Below are positions 17,771 through 26,609 of a stretch of 64,000 bases of DNA, piece after piece. How positions within the stretch are numbered: position 1 is the first letter of the stretch; each line of letters opens with the position of its first letter. A program made the translations under genes and the position numbers. The notes beneath the pieces were generated by a model, which searched no databases, was not told where the DNA came from, and saw only the letters and a program-made list of their open reading frames with translations. This DNA is from Rhodocyclaceae bacterium (GTDB lineage: Bacteria > Pseudomonadota > Gammaproteobacteria > Burkholderiales > Rhodocyclaceae): positions 26,747 to 90,746 of the forward strand of contig VEQD01000001.1 in assembly GCA_018883385.1 (NCBI GenBank). The letters run 5' to 3'.

Positions 17771-17792
17771 AAGCCTTTATAATGCAAGGCTT
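17771..17792 (+). promoter_or_regulatory. Consensus -10 inside a palindrome upstream of ribF
   Basis: TATAAT lies at 17778-17783, about 36 bases before the ribF ATG. It is flanked by AAGCCTT (17771-17777) and AAGGCTT (17786-17792), a perfect 7-base inverted repeat. No convincing -35 stands at the normal distance. The arrangement could be an operator over a promoter, or simply a hairpin. The promoter would drive ribF and the long operon behind it. Confidence 0.45.
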
Positions 17793-17818
17793 ACCGGTTT
17801 CTGCCCCGTTTTTAATTC

Positions 17819-18799
17819 ATGCGCGTATTTCGCGGTCTTTATCCTGCCGCCGATGCGGATGCCGTCATCACGATTGGTAATTTCGATGGCATGCACCTAG
17901 GGCATCAGGCGTTGTTGCGTCAGCTTCGCGCTGAGGCACACTCGCGCGGCCTCAAATCGTCGGTGCTGACCTTTGCGCCCCACCCGCGAGAGTTCTTCGC
18001 CAAGCAGCGGGGTGGGTTGAATGCCGTGATACCGGCCCGGCTGCATACCTTGCGTGAAAAACTCGAAGCGTTGGCGGCAGCCGGGGTTGAAGAGACCCGT
18101 ATTTGCCACTTTGATGAGGCCTTTGCCAGTCTAAGCCCCGAAGATTTTGCGCGCACCGTTCTGGTGGATGCGATGCGAGCCAAGCACGTGATGATCGGGG
18201 ATGATTTTCGTTTTGGCGCACGACGTGTTGGCGACTTCGCCTTGCTCAAATCGCTGGGCGAACACCTCGGTTTTAGCGTATCTGCCCTGGATGCGCAGTG
18301 CTTGGCTGGTGAGCGTGTTTCCAGCTCACAAGTACGTGATGCGCTGGCGGCCGGCGACCTGGTGCGTGCCGAAGCATTGCTTGGCTACCCCTACGCCATG
18401 GAAGGCCGAGTTGTGTCTGGCCGCCAGTTGGGCCGCACCATTGGTGTGCCAACTGCCAATGTCAAGATTCGACACAACCCAATACCGCTGTGCGGCGTGT
18501 TTGCGGTCGATGTCGCGTTGGATGAAACGCGGGCGGCGGTGCCAGTCGCGACCCGTCGCCATGCCGGTATTGCCAACCTAGGGTACCGTCCCACATTGGG
18601 TGGTGATAAAAGGCCACTACTGGAAGTACACCTCTTCGACTTTGCCGGTGATCTTTATGGCGCACATCTTGATGTGCGTTTCCTCGCCAAGTTGCGCGAC
18701 GAGATGGCTTTTGCCGATTTTGGTGCGTTGACCGCGCAGATCCAGCAGGATTTGACGCAAGCGCGTTCGTTTTTTGATCAGTTTCCGATTCCTTCTTAA
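17819..18799 (+). CDS. ribF: Bifunctional riboflavin kinase / FAD synthetase
   Basis: Phosphorylates riboflavin to FMN and adenylates FMN to FAD. The 326-residue protein has an N-terminal nucleotidyltransferase domain with [16 protein letters not shown] near residue 18 and the late [14 protein letters not shown] near 170. The C-terminal kinase domain has [15 protein letters not shown] near 200 with the GxPTxN motif. Length is typical. No strong ribosome binding site precedes the ATG. First gene of ribF-ileS-lspA-fkpB-ispH, a gene order seen widely in proteobacteria. Confidence 0.95.
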   Translation: MRVFRGLYPAADADAVITIGNFDGMHLGHQALLRQLRAEAHSRGLKSSVLTFAPHPREFFAKQRGGLNAVIPARLHTLREKLEALAAAGVEETRICHFDEAFASLSPEDFARTVLVDAMRAKHVMIGDDFRFGARRVGDFALLKSLGEHLGFSVSALDAQCLAGERVSSSQVRDALAAGDLVRAEALLGYPYAMEGRVVSGRQLGRTIGVPTANVKIRHNPIPLCGVFAVDVALDETRAAVPVATRRHAGIANLGYRPTLGGDKRPLLEVHLFDFAGDLYGAHLDVRFLAKLRDEMAFADFGALTAQIQQDLTQARSFFDQFPIPS

Positions 18800-18819
18800 A
18801 CCGTCTGTGTAGTCCTCTC

Positions 18820-21666
18820 ATGACCGAAAACAACAAGAATGCCCCGCAAAATGATCAGGCCAAAGAAGCGCGTGCGACGCTGAATCTGGCCGATACCGCG
18901 TTCCCTATGCGGGGTGATTTACCCAAGCGCGAGCCGGGTTGGATCGCCGACTGGCAGAAGCGTGGTCTGTACCAGAAGATTCGGGCGCACACGCAAGGCC
19001 GCCCGCGTTTCGTGCTACACGACGGCCCTCCGTATGCCAATGGCGATATTCATATTGGCCATGCCGTCAACAAGATTCTCAAGGACATCATTGTCCGTTC
19101 GAAAATACTCAGTGGATTTGATGCGCAGTACGTCCCGGGTTGGGATTGTCACGGTCTCCCCATTGAACATCAGATTGAAAAACAACACGGTCGTAATCTG
19201 CCTGCCGACGAGGTGCGAAAGCTTTGCCGTACCTATGCTGCCGAACAGGTGGCACGGCAGAAAAAGGATTTCATCCGTCTGGGCGTGCTGGGCGACTGGG
19301 ATAAACCCTACCTGACGATGAATTTTAGCGCCGAGGCCAATGAAATTCGTGCGCTAGGCAAGATGCTGGCCGATGGGTATCTGTATCAGGGCCTGAAACC
19401 CGTCAACTGGTGTCTGGATTGTCGCTCGGCGCTTGCTGAAGCCGAGGTGGAATACGAAGACAAGCATTCGCCGGCGATCGACGTCGCCTTTGAAGTGCAT
19501 CCGAATCACGCATCTAACGTGGCCAAGGCCTTTGGTCTCGATCATCTGGACGGCCCGGCTTTTGCCGTGATCTGGACGACCACGCCTTGGACATTACCGG
19601 CAAACGAGGCAGTGAGTGTCCATCCGACGGTCGAATATGTTTTGATCAGTACCGCCAAGGGCAACCTGATCCTGGGGGCTGAGCTGGCCGAAAGTGCATT
19701 GCAGCGATATGCGCTGCAGGGGCAGATCTTGGGTAAGTGCCATGGTGCTGCCCTTGAGCATGTTCTACTCAGGCATCCGTTCTACACGAAGGAAGTCCCC
19801 ATGATCTGTGGCGAACACGTCACGACCGAAGCCGGCACTGGTCTCGTGCACACGGCGCCGGCCCATGGCGTTGACGACTTCACCATAGGTAAGAAGTATG
19901 GTCTGCCGGTTGAGAACCCTGTGGGTGACGATGGTTGCTTCCTGCAGAAGACACCGCCACTGCCAACCGGTTCGCTGTCCGGCCTCAGCGTCTGGGAAGC
20001 CAATCCGAAGGTTCTCGAAACCCTGCGTGACAACCGACGACTTTTAGCCGAAGCCAAGCTGCAACATAGCTATCCGCACTGCTGGCGGCACAAGACGCCG
20101 ATTATTTTCCGGGCGACCACGCAATGGTTCGTCGGTATGGATACGCCGCCCAAGCCGGGCGCGCCGACGCTGCGGCATCTCGCCGAAGTTGCGGTGGGTG
20201 ACACCCACTTCTACCCGGCCTGGGGGCGTGCGCGCCTCGAAGCCATGATTCGCAATCGCCCGGATTGGTGCGTGTCGCGTCAGCGCAACTGGGGTGTGCC
20301 GATCCCGTTCTTCCTCAACAAGGAAACGAACGAGCTGCACCCCCGTACGCCGGAACTAATCGAAGAGGTCGCCAAGCGTATCGAGCAGTCTGGTATCGAT
20401 GCCTGGTTCCAGCTGGATCCAACCGAGCTGCTCGGTGACGACGCCAACAATTACCGTAAGCTGTCCGATACCCTGGACGTTTGGTTTGATTCGGGCACGA
20501 CGCACTGGCACGTCATGCGTGGTTCGCATGCCGGTGAACACGCCTTTCCGGCCGATCTGTATCTGGAAGGCTCGGATCAACACCGTGGCTGGTTCCAGTC
20601 GTCTTTGCTAACGGGCTGTGCACTGGATGGCCGTGCGCCTTACAAAGCACTACTGACCCACGGTTTTGTGGTGGATGGCAAGGGCCGCAAGATGTCCAAG
20701 TCGGTCGGCAACGTGATCTATCCGCAAGAAGTCGCCGACAAGATGGGCGCCGAAATTCTGCGCTTGTGGGTGGCCAATACCGACTACTCAGGCGAACTGA
20801 CGATTTCCGATGAAATTCTAAAACGCGTCGTTGAAGGCTACCGTCGTATCCGCAATACGCTACGGTTTCTCCTGGCCAATACCGACGACTTTAATCCGGT
20901 CACCGACAGCGTGCCTGTCGAGCAGATGCTCGAAATCGACCGTTATGCCATCGAGATGGTGCATGCGCTGCAAAGCTCGATCCAGGCCGATTATGACCGT
21001 TACGATTTCCATCACATCGTGCAGTCACTGCAAAACTTCTGCTCGGAAGAGCTCGGCGCCTTCTATCTGGATGTACTCAAGGATCGCCTGTACACCACGG
21101 CGCCTAATTCGCGCGCTCGTCGTTCGGCGCAGACGGCACTATGGCTGATCACGCAGGTGATGCTACGTCTGATGGCGCCGATTCTGGCGTTTACGGCTGA
21201 AGAGGTCTGGACACTGCTGTCAAAGAGGCTGCCTGGTGCCCTGGATTCCATCATGCTCAGCGATGCCGTCGCGCTGCCCGATATCGCCGGTGCGGCGGTG
21301 CTCTCTGACAAGTGGGCGCGTATTCGCGATATCCGTGCCGAAGTTGCACGCGCGATGGAAGCGGTACGCAGTGAAGGTGCGATAGGTTCCTCGCTGCAGG
21401 CCGAGGTGAGCGTCACAGCCACGCCTGCGGACGCGTCGGCGCTGCGGAGTCTGGGCGACGATCTGAAGTTTGTGTTCATCAGTTCCGCTGCCAATGTGGT
21501 GGATGGGGATGACCTGGAGATCCGCGTCACGCCGAGTCAGCAACCGAAGTGCGAACGCTGCTGGCATCAGCGCGACAGCGTCGGACAGGATACCGCGCAA
21601 CCGGGCTGGTGCGATCGCTGCGTTGCCAACGTCAACGGTGCCGGTGAGGTGCGTGTCTGTGCCTGA
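18820..21666 (+). CDS. ileS: Isoleucyl-tRNA synthetase
   Basis: Class I synthetase charging tRNA-Ile. The 948-residue protein has the HIGH motif as [15 protein letters not shown] near residue 72, the CP1 editing insertion ([13 protein letters not shown] near 250; [15 protein letters not shown] near 340), [11 protein letters not shown] near 555 and the KMSKS motif [10 protein letters not shown] near 625. The extreme C-terminus has a zinc finger CERCW...CDRC near 910-930, typical of bacterial IleRS. Length is normal. The stop overlaps the lspA GTG by 8 bases. Confidence 0.97.
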   Translation: MTENNKNAPQNDQAKEARATLNLADTAFPMRGDLPKREPGWIADWQKRGLYQKIRAHTQGRPRFVLHDGPPYANGDIHIGHAVNKILKDIIVRSKILSGFDAQYVPGWDCHGLPIEHQIEKQHGRNLPADEVRKLCRTYAAEQVARQKKDFIRLGVLGDWDKPYLTMNFSAEANEIRALGKMLADGYLYQGLKPVNWCLDCRSALAEAEVEYEDKHSPAIDVAFEVHPNHASNVAKAFGLDHLDGPAFAVIWTTTPWTLPANEAVSVHPTVEYVLISTAKGNLILGAELAESALQRYALQGQILGKCHGAALEHVLLRHPFYTKEVPMICGEHVTTEAGTGLVHTAPAHGVDDFTIGKKYGLPVENPVGDDGCFLQKTPPLPTGSLSGLSVWEANPKVLETLRDNRRLLAEAKLQHSYPHCWRHKTPIIFRATTQWFVGMDTPPKPGAPTLRHLAEVAVGDTHFYPAWGRARLEAMIRNRPDWCVSRQRNWGVPIPFFLNKETNELHPRTPELIEEVAKRIEQSGIDAWFQLDPTELLGDDANNYRKLSDTLDVWFDSGTTHWHVMRGSHAGEHAFPADLYLEGSDQHRGWFQSSLLTGCALDGRAPYKALLTHGFVVDGKGRKMSKSVGNVIYPQEVADKMGAEILRLWVANTDYSGELTISDEILKRVVEGYRRIRNTLRFLLANTDDFNPVTDSVPVEQMLEIDRYAIEMVHALQSSIQADYDRYDFHHIVQSLQNFCSEELGAFYLDVLKDRLYTTAPNSRARRSAQTALWLITQVMLRLMAPILAFTAEEVWTLLSKRLPGALDSIMLSDAVALPDIAGAAVLSDKWARIRDIRAEVARAMEAVRSEGAIGSSLQAEVSVTATPADASALRSLGDDLKFVFISSAANVVDGDDLEIRVTPSQQPKCERCWHQRDSVGQDTAQPGWCDRCVANVNGAGEVRVCA

Positions 21667-22168
21667 TCAATTGAAAAAGTCAGGTAGTGGCGCCCTCGGT
21701 TTTGGCCTATGGGTGTCTGCACTGGTCATCTTGTTCGATCAGTTGACCAAGCTCTGGGTGTTTCATACCTTCGTGCCCGGCGAATCGATTGAGGTGACGC
21801 CGTTCTTCAACATGGTGCTGGTCTTCAACCCGGGGGCAGCCTTCAGTTTTCTGGCTGATCATGCAGGCTGGCAACGCTGGTTCTTCGCGTTGATCGCACT
21901 GGTCATTAGCAGCTGGATTGTCTGGCAGCTCCGTTCGTTGCGTCCTGGGACGTTCTATAGCTTGGCACTGGCGTTGATTATGGGCGGCGCATTGGGCAAC
22001 CTGATCGATCGTCTCTGGCTCGGCATGGTCGTTGATTTCATTGACTTACATGCTGCAGGGTGGCACTGGCCGGCGTTTAATCTGGCGGATAGTGCTGTCT
22101 GTGTCGGCGCTGTCCTCTATGTGCTGTGCCAGTCGCGTCATGGTGATCTTAAGGAATTAAAGGTATGA
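21659..22168 (+). CDS. lspA: Lipoprotein signal peptidase II
   Basis: Aspartyl protease of the inner membrane that removes signal peptides from prolipoproteins. The 169-residue protein has four hydrophobic spans and the family motifs FDQLTKLWV near residue 25, [11 protein letters not shown] near 55, [17 protein letters not shown] near 112 and [11 protein letters not shown] near 141; the two catalytic Asp lie in the last two. The frame extends upstream inside ileS, so I placed the start at GTG 21659, which overlaps the ileS stop by 8 bases. Followed by fkpB with a 4-base overlap. Confidence 0.93.
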   Translation: MPDQLKKSGSGALGFGLWVSALVILFDQLTKLWVFHTFVPGESIEVTPFFNMVLVFNPGAAFSFLADHAGWQRWFFALIALVISSWIVWQLRSLRPGTFYSLALALIMGGALGNLIDRLWLGMVVDFIDLHAAGWHWPAFNLADSAVCVGAVLYVLCQSRHGDLKELKV

Positions 22169-22617
22169 GTCAGCAACATCAGCAGCACGAGTCATCCATT
22201 CAGGCAGATAGTTTTCTGACCCTGCATTATCGTCTGACGACACAGGACGGGGAGGAGGTTGTGAGCACCTTCGATCTTGGACCGGCGACGATCCAGATGG
22301 GGAATGGCGAGTTGAACGAAAACCTGGAGGCCTGTCTGGTTGGGCTGGTGCCGGGGGAACACGCCATCTTCGACGTGCCTGCCGAGGCAGGTTTTGGTCA
22401 GCATAATCCCGGTCTGGTGCAGCGTATTGCCATCAGTGCCTTGCCCGTGGGGCAGGATCTCAAGGAAAATACCCTGATCGAATTTACGTCGCCGGAGGGG
22501 GCCGAATTTGCAGGTTTTGTTCGCGAGCTCGACGCCACACACGCGCTGATGGATTTCAATCATCCGCTGGCAGGCAAGAGCCTGTGTTTCGAAGTGCAGA
22601 TTATCGGATTGCTATGA
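22165..22617 (+). CDS. fkpB: FKBP-type peptidyl-prolyl isomerase (SlpA/FkpB type)
   Basis: Cytosolic proline isomerase and chaperone. The 150-residue protein has the SlyD-like layout with an insert-in-flap domain: [23 protein letters not shown] near residue 12, the [20 protein letters not shown] loop near 48, then the [14 protein letters not shown] insert and [16 protein letters not shown] near 130. It lacks a His-rich metal tail, which separates it from SlyD. Sits between lspA and ispH, each with 4-base overlaps, its canonical position in many proteobacteria. Confidence 0.92.
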   Translation: MSQQHQQHESSIQADSFLTLHYRLTTQDGEEVVSTFDLGPATIQMGNGELNENLEACLVGLVPGEHAIFDVPAEAGFGQHNPGLVQRIAISALPVGQDLKENTLIEFTSPEGAEFAGFVRELDATHALMDFNHPLAGKSLCFEVQIIGLL

Positions 22618-23558
22618 GCACGACTGAATCCAACACGATGCCGATCATTCTGGCGAACCCACGCGGTTTCTGTGCCGGCGTGGAACGCGCGATCGCGATC
22701 GTCGAGCGTGCGCTGGAACAGTTTGGCGCGCCGATCTACGTGCGACATGAGGTGGTGCACAACAAATTCGTGGTTGAAGGCTTGCGTGCCCGCGGCGCCA
22801 TCTTCATCGAAGCTTTGGCCGATGTGCCGCAAGGGTCGACACTCATCTTCAGCGCCCATGGCGTTCCTAAATCCGTGCGCGATGAGGCGGCCGAACGGGG
22901 TTTGCGTATTTTTGATGCCACCTGTCCGCTGGTGACCAAGGTGCATGTAGAAGTCTCCAAAATGCGCGCTGAGGGTCGTGAGATCATCATGATCGGTCAT
23001 AAGGGCCACCCGGAGGTTGAGGGTACGATGGGGCAATCCACGGGCGGCATGTATCTTGTCGAGACTATCGACGACGTCGAAAAACTCGAAGTGCCAAATC
23101 CCTTGCTGCTGGCCTATGTGACCCAAACGACCCTGTCGGTGGATGATGCTGCAACGATCGTCAATGCGTTGCGCGCAAAATTTCCGGAAATCGTTGGGCC
23201 AAAAAAGGACGATATCTGCTACGCGACACAGAATCGACAGGACGCTGTGCGTGCACTGGCTCAAAATTGCGATCTGGTGCTGGTGGTGGGTTCGGTCTCC
23301 AGCTCTAACTCGAACCGCTTACGAGAGTTGGCTATATTACTGGGTCGGCAGGCATACCTCATTGACGGTGCCGCGAATATTGACCCCGCCTGGCTGGAAG
23401 GGAGGCCGCGCATAGGAGTCACCGCTGGGGCGTCCGCGCCTGAGGTGCTGGTCGAAGAAGTCATTGCACGGCTTCACGCACTGGGCGCCGGTTCGGTAGA
23501 GAGTCTCGATGGTGTTGTCGAAGACGTGAAGTTTCCGTTGCCAAGTGGGCTGCGTTGA
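22614..23558 (+). CDS. ispH: 4-hydroxy-3-methylbut-2-enyl diphosphate reductase
   Basis: [4Fe-4S] enzyme making IPP and DMAPP in the last step of the MEP pathway. From ATG 22614 the protein has 314 residues. The three cluster cysteines are in [11 protein letters not shown] near residue 18, [11 protein letters not shown] near 102 and [11 protein letters not shown] near 203, and [13 protein letters not shown] carries the conserved active-site His. The ATG overlaps the fkpB stop; an internal ATG at 22638 is also possible. It ends only 9 bases before ccoI. DMAPP made here is used by MiaA, and prenyl chains would feed quinone enzymes such as the MenA-like protein at 56.6 kb. Confidence 0.96.
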   Translation: MSTTESNTMPIILANPRGFCAGVERAIAIVERALEQFGAPIYVRHEVVHNKFVVEGLRARGAIFIEALADVPQGSTLIFSAHGVPKSVRDEAAERGLRIFDATCPLVTKVHVEVSKMRAEGREIIMIGHKGHPEVEGTMGQSTGGMYLVETIDDVEKLEVPNPLLLAYVTQTTLSVDDAATIVNALRAKFPEIVGPKKDDICYATQNRQDAVRALAQNCDLVLVVGSVSSSNSNRLRELAILLGRQAYLIDGAANIDPAWLEGRPRIGVTAGASAPEVLVEEVIARLHALGAGSVESLDGVVEDVKFPLPSGLR

Positions 23559-23567
23559 TCGGAGCCC

Positions 23568-26063
23568 ATGAGCAACCGGGAGCAGGGTAGCGCCGTGCCT
23601 GAACTATTAGTATCAGAGCGCCTCGCCTGTTACCACTGCGGGTTGGAGATTCCTGAGGGTGTCGACCTGCAGGTCTCGATCAGCGGTCAAAATCGTAGGA
23701 TGTGCTGCGAGGGCTGTCGCGCCGTTGCTGAAGCCATTGTGGCGAACGGACTGGAAGCCTATTACAGCAATCGGGATTCGCTACCGGAGTCACCGCGCGA
23801 AGCAAGACCCGACATTCTCGATTCACTATCACTCTACGACCAGGTCGAGTTTCAAAAGACCTTCGTGCGCGCGCTTGGCGAGCATGAGCAGGAAGCGGCT
23901 CTTGTGCTCGAAGGGATTACCTGTGCGGCCTGCGTCTGGTTGAACGAACAGCACGTGGCACGGCTTCCCGGGGTGCTTGCCGCCGAAGTTAATTACACGA
24001 CGCGTCGAGCACGCATTCGTTGGGATGATCGTCGTATTGCCTTGTCACAGATTCTCAAGGCGATTGCCGATATCGGTTACCGTGCGTACCCCTTCGACCC
24101 GGCCCGTCAGGAAGCGCTTGCCCAGAAAGAGCGGCGAGCCATGCTCTGGCGTCTGGCCGTCTCGGGTCTCGGCATGATGCAGGTGATGATGTATGCCTAT
24201 CCGACCTATGTCGCAAATGAAGGGGAGCTGACACCCGATGTCGAGACCTTGTTGCGTTGGTCGAGTCTGCTGCTGACGCTGCCGGTGATTCTCTATGCCT
24301 GTGGCCCGTTTTTCAGAAACGCCTGGCGCGATATCAAACTGCGGCGTGTCGGTATGGATACACCGGTAGCGCTGGGTATCGGCGCGGCGTTTGTGGCGAG
24401 TGTTTGGGCAACGGTGATTGGACAGGGCCACGTCTATTACGACTCCATCAATATGTTCGTGTTCTTTCTCCTGGGAGGACGCTATCTGGAATTGCTCGCT
24501 CGTCAGAAGGCGTTGCGGGCAACCGAGGAGCTGGGTCGTTTGGCGCCGGCGTTTGCCGATCGCTTCATCGGGCGAGGGGATACATCCGACCTGGAGCGGG
24601 TGTTAGTGTCGGCGCTCAACGTAGGCGATGAGGTCCTCGTGAAGCCCGGCACCCAGATACCGGCGGATGGCGTTGTCACTGATGGTGCATCCAACGTCGA
24701 TGAATCATTGCTCACTGGCGAGAGCCATCCGGTTGCCAAGGCCATCGGTTCCGTAGTCACTGGTGGTTCGATGAATATCGACAGTCCTCTGACGGTGCGT
24801 GTGTCTCAGGTCGGCGAGGGGACACGGCTGGCTGCAATTCTAAGATTGATGGAGCGCGGGGCGCTGGAAAAGCCGGTCGCCGTGACCATGGCGGATCGCG
24901 TGGCCTCCCTGTTTCTCTGGGGGCTGTTGGGTTTATCGGCGCTGACGGCGGTGGTCTGGTGGCTGATCGATCCGGCGCGGGCCTTGCCGATCACGGTGGC
25001 GGTGTTAGTGGTCAGTTGTCCTTGCGCCTTGTCTTTGGCCACGCCCGTGGCGCTGACGATTGCCACGGGGCGGCTGGCGCGTGCGGGTTTGCTGGTCACG
25101 CGCGGTCATGCGATCGAGATGTTGGCGCAGGTGACGGACGTTGTCTTTGATAAGACAGGCACATTGACCACGGGCGTGATGCAACTGGGGCATATTGAAA
25201 CCCTGTCTGGGTTGGATGCTCAGGCGTGCCTGACATTGGCAGCCGCGCTGGAGCAACGTTCGTCGCATCCGCTTGGGCACGCCCTGTTGCGGGCAGTCGA
25301 GAATTCGCCTCTGCCAATCATCGTGGACGAGCAGCACGAAACAGGTGGCGGTATCGAGGCCACCATTGCCGGTCGTCGTTTGCGGATCGGGCATGCGGAC
25401 TTCGTGCGTCAACTGGTTGGGCAGGATTTGCCGTCCCAAGCACCTGCAGATAACGCCCGTGCGGTGACAATGCTCTATTTGGGCGAACCCGGTGCTTGGT
25501 TGGCGCGTTTCGAGATCGCTGATGAAATTCGAGACGATGCCCATGAAACCATTCGTGATCTTCAATCGATGGGCTACCGCGTCGCGTTGCTGTCAGGCGA
25601 TGCCCCCGAGGTGGTGGCCGAACTGGCCTCGAAACTGGGCATTTCGCTGGCCTATGGTCGGGAAACCCCGCAATCCAAACTGGATCGGGTTGCCGCGTGG
25701 CAGACCGAGGGTCGGGTGGTTTGTATGGTGGGGGATGGTGTCAACGATGCGCCGGTCCTGGCCCAGGCGCAAGTGTCCGTGGCCATGGGTGAGGGGACGG
25801 AGCTGGCGCGAACACAGGGAGACTGTGTGTTGCTGGGACGCCATCTGTCTGTGCTGGTCGAAGGGCTCGCCCTGGCTCGGGCGGCACGCCGGACCATTCG
25901 CGAGAACCTCTGGTGGGCAGTGATTTACAATACCGTGGCATTACCCGTGGCGATGGGCGGCTTTTTGACCCCCTGGATGGCCGGGATCGGTATGTCGTTC
26001 AGTTCGCTCTGGGTGGTCTTGAATTCTTTAAGGCTACAGCGCAAGGTTGTCGTCGGCCGTTAA
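23568..26063 (+). CDS. ccoI: P1B-type copper ATPase for cbb3 oxidase assembly
   Basis: Membrane ATPase of the CcoI/FixI (CopA2) group that exports copper slowly for oxidase metallation. The 831-residue protein begins with a Cys-rich domain (CYHCG near residue 24, MCCEGC near 46) typical of CcoI. A heavy-metal-associated domain with GITCAAC lies near 122, followed by about eight membrane spans. The metal site is SCPCALSLATP near 484, the phosphorylation site DKTGTLT near 528, and the hinge GDGVNDAPVL near 722. Position before ccoS and ccoN supports the assembly role over bulk copper detoxification, which copA at 35.5 kb probably serves. Starts 9 bases after ispH. Confidence 0.94.
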   Translation: MSNREQGSAVPELLVSERLACYHCGLEIPEGVDLQVSISGQNRRMCCEGCRAVAEAIVANGLEAYYSNRDSLPESPREARPDILDSLSLYDQVEFQKTFVRALGEHEQEAALVLEGITCAACVWLNEQHVARLPGVLAAEVNYTTRRARIRWDDRRIALSQILKAIADIGYRAYPFDPARQEALAQKERRAMLWRLAVSGLGMMQVMMYAYPTYVANEGELTPDVETLLRWSSLLLTLPVILYACGPFFRNAWRDIKLRRVGMDTPVALGIGAAFVASVWATVIGQGHVYYDSINMFVFFLLGGRYLELLARQKALRATEELGRLAPAFADRFIGRGDTSDLERVLVSALNVGDEVLVKPGTQIPADGVVTDGASNVDESLLTGESHPVAKAIGSVVTGGSMNIDSPLTVRVSQVGEGTRLAAILRLMERGALEKPVAVTMADRVASLFLWGLLGLSALTAVVWWLIDPARALPITVAVLVVSCPCALSLATPVALTIATGRLARAGLLVTRGHAIEMLAQVTDVVFDKTGTLTTGVMQLGHIETLSGLDAQACLTLAAALEQRSSHPLGHALLRAVENSPLPIIVDEQHETGGGIEATIAGRRLRIGHADFVRQLVGQDLPSQAPADNARAVTMLYLGEPGAWLARFEIADEIRDDAHETIRDLQSMGYRVALLSGDAPEVVAELASKLGISLAYGRETPQSKLDRVAAWQTEGRVVCMVGDGVNDAPVLAQAQVSVAMGEGTELARTQGDCVLLGRHLSVLVEGLALARAARRTIRENLWWAVIYNTVALPVAMGGFLTPWMAGIGMSFSSLWVVLNSLRLQRKVVVGR

Positions 26064-26080
26064 TTTGTTCGGAGCCCTCT

Positions 26081-26266
26081 GTGGAATCGCTTTACCTGCT
26101 TATTCCCGTATCGATCGTACTGGTCTTCGTGATCGCCGGCTTATTCTGGTGGTCGGTGCGTTCGGGTCAGTTTGATGACCTGGAGGGTCCGGCGCATCGG
26201 ATCCTGATGGATGGCGAAAAACGACGGAATGACCGCAAAAATGTGGCTGATCGCCTTCCGGACTAA
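26081..26266 (+). CDS. ccoS: cbb3-type oxidase assembly protein CcoS
   Basis: A 61-residue single-span membrane protein needed for cofactor insertion into cbb3 oxidase. It begins VESLYLLIPVSIVLVF with the hydrophobic segment at residues 4-22. The family-typical FWWSVRSGQFDDLEGPAHRIL follows, with the conserved SGQFDDLEGPA motif. GTG 26081 has GGAG six bases upstream and lies 17 bases after ccoI. The longer frame upstream overlaps ccoI and is not credible. Last gene of the ribF-ccoS run before the regulatory gap. Confidence 0.93.
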   Translation: MESLYLLIPVSIVLVFVIAGLFWWSVRSGQFDDLEGPAHRILMDGEKRRNDRKNVADRLPD

Positions 26267-26285
26267 AGTTGCGCCGCAGCATAAA

Positions 26286-26299
26286 TTGACGGATATCAA
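26286..26299. promoter_or_regulatory. FNR/ANR box 1 (distal, ccoS-ccoN gap)
   Basis: TTGAC GGAT ATCAA matches the FNR consensus TTGAT-N4-ATCAA at nine of ten fixed positions. It lies 20 bases after the ccoS stop and more than 300 bases before ccoN, too far to act directly as the classical ccoN site. It is about 81 bases upstream of the start predicted for the candidate small RNA (about 26374), a distance compatible with class I activation. Confidence 0.7.
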
Positions 26300-26338
26300 T
26301 AAAGTGTCATGTAGTACCGGTTTGGTGGGTTTTGAGTC

Positions 26339-26367
26339 TTGTATCAGTCATCTGATCTGAGCATACT
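26339..26367 (+). promoter_or_regulatory. Candidate sigma70 promoter of the small RNA
   Basis: TTGTAT (26339-26344) and CATACT (26362-26367) are separated by 17 bases. Each matches four of six consensus positions. Initiation would be expected near 26374, immediately before the first hairpin of the candidate RNA. The weak hexamers would suit activation by FNR from box 1. Assigned by eye. Confidence 0.4.
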
Positions 26368-26370
26368 TGG

Positions 26371-26454
26371 AGCTGCAGGGTCTCAGGACTCGGTCCTCAC
26401 CCTGCTTCTCTGTTGGGGTTGGGGTGCGCTGTCTTGGCAGTGCACCTTTTTTTT
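26371..26454 (+). ncRNA. Candidate FNR-linked small RNA
   Basis: An approximately 80-base transcript unit in the ccoS-ccoN gap. The 5' part folds as GCAGGGT (26375-26381) with ACCCTGC (26399-26405), enclosing AGGAC (26385-26389) with GTCCT (26393-26397) around a TCG loop. A G-rich, probably single-stranded linker (26406-26422, TTGGGGTT core) follows. The 3' part is a 10-base-pair stem and eight T. There is no credible open reading frame. This hairpin, unpaired linker and terminator plan is that of many trans-acting bacterial small RNAs. I recognise no known family. The alternative is an attenuator or terminator of ccoS transcription. Confidence 0.5.
26423..26454 (+). terminator. Intrinsic terminator in the ccoS-ccoN gap
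   Basis: GGTGCGCTGT (26423-26432) pairs with GCAGTGCACC (26437-26446 region) to give ten pairs, two of them G-T wobbles, around a CTTG loop. Eight T follow at 26447-26454. It ends the ccoS-side transcription and the candidate small RNA, so ccoN needs its own downstream promoter. Confidence 0.85.
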
Positions 26455-26505
26455 GCCCTTCTGCCGGCGTCTCAATCCCAAAGACGGCAGGTGTCGGGAG
26501 GAACT

Positions 26506-26519
26506 TTGACGTAGATCAA
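26506..26519. promoter_or_regulatory. FNR/ANR box 2 and ccoN promoter
   Basis: TTGAC GTAG ATCAA is again nine of ten against the FNR consensus, with the same TTGAC left half as box 1. A TAGAAT -10 candidate lies at 26536-26541. That spacing is about six bases shorter than the ideal class II layout, so the exact start is uncertain. The ccoN ATG is about 60-70 bases further on. Activation of ccoNOQP by the FNR encoded at 32.6-33.4 kb is the natural reading. Confidence 0.8.
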
Positions 26520-26609
26520 ACAATGCGAATTCAGTTAGAATTAAGGCTACGTTAAGGAATGGTTTTCGTGCAAAATCATGGTGTTTGTTCAATCAAAGAG
26601 GTGCGTCCA

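Noticed and set aside
22560-23264. 234-codon leftward frame opposite ispH
   Set aside because: Antisense shadow, no supporting signal.
26367-26555. 62-codon rightward frame across the candidate small RNA
   Set aside because: It runs straight through the terminator hairpin and T-run, has no ribosome binding site and an unlikely composition.
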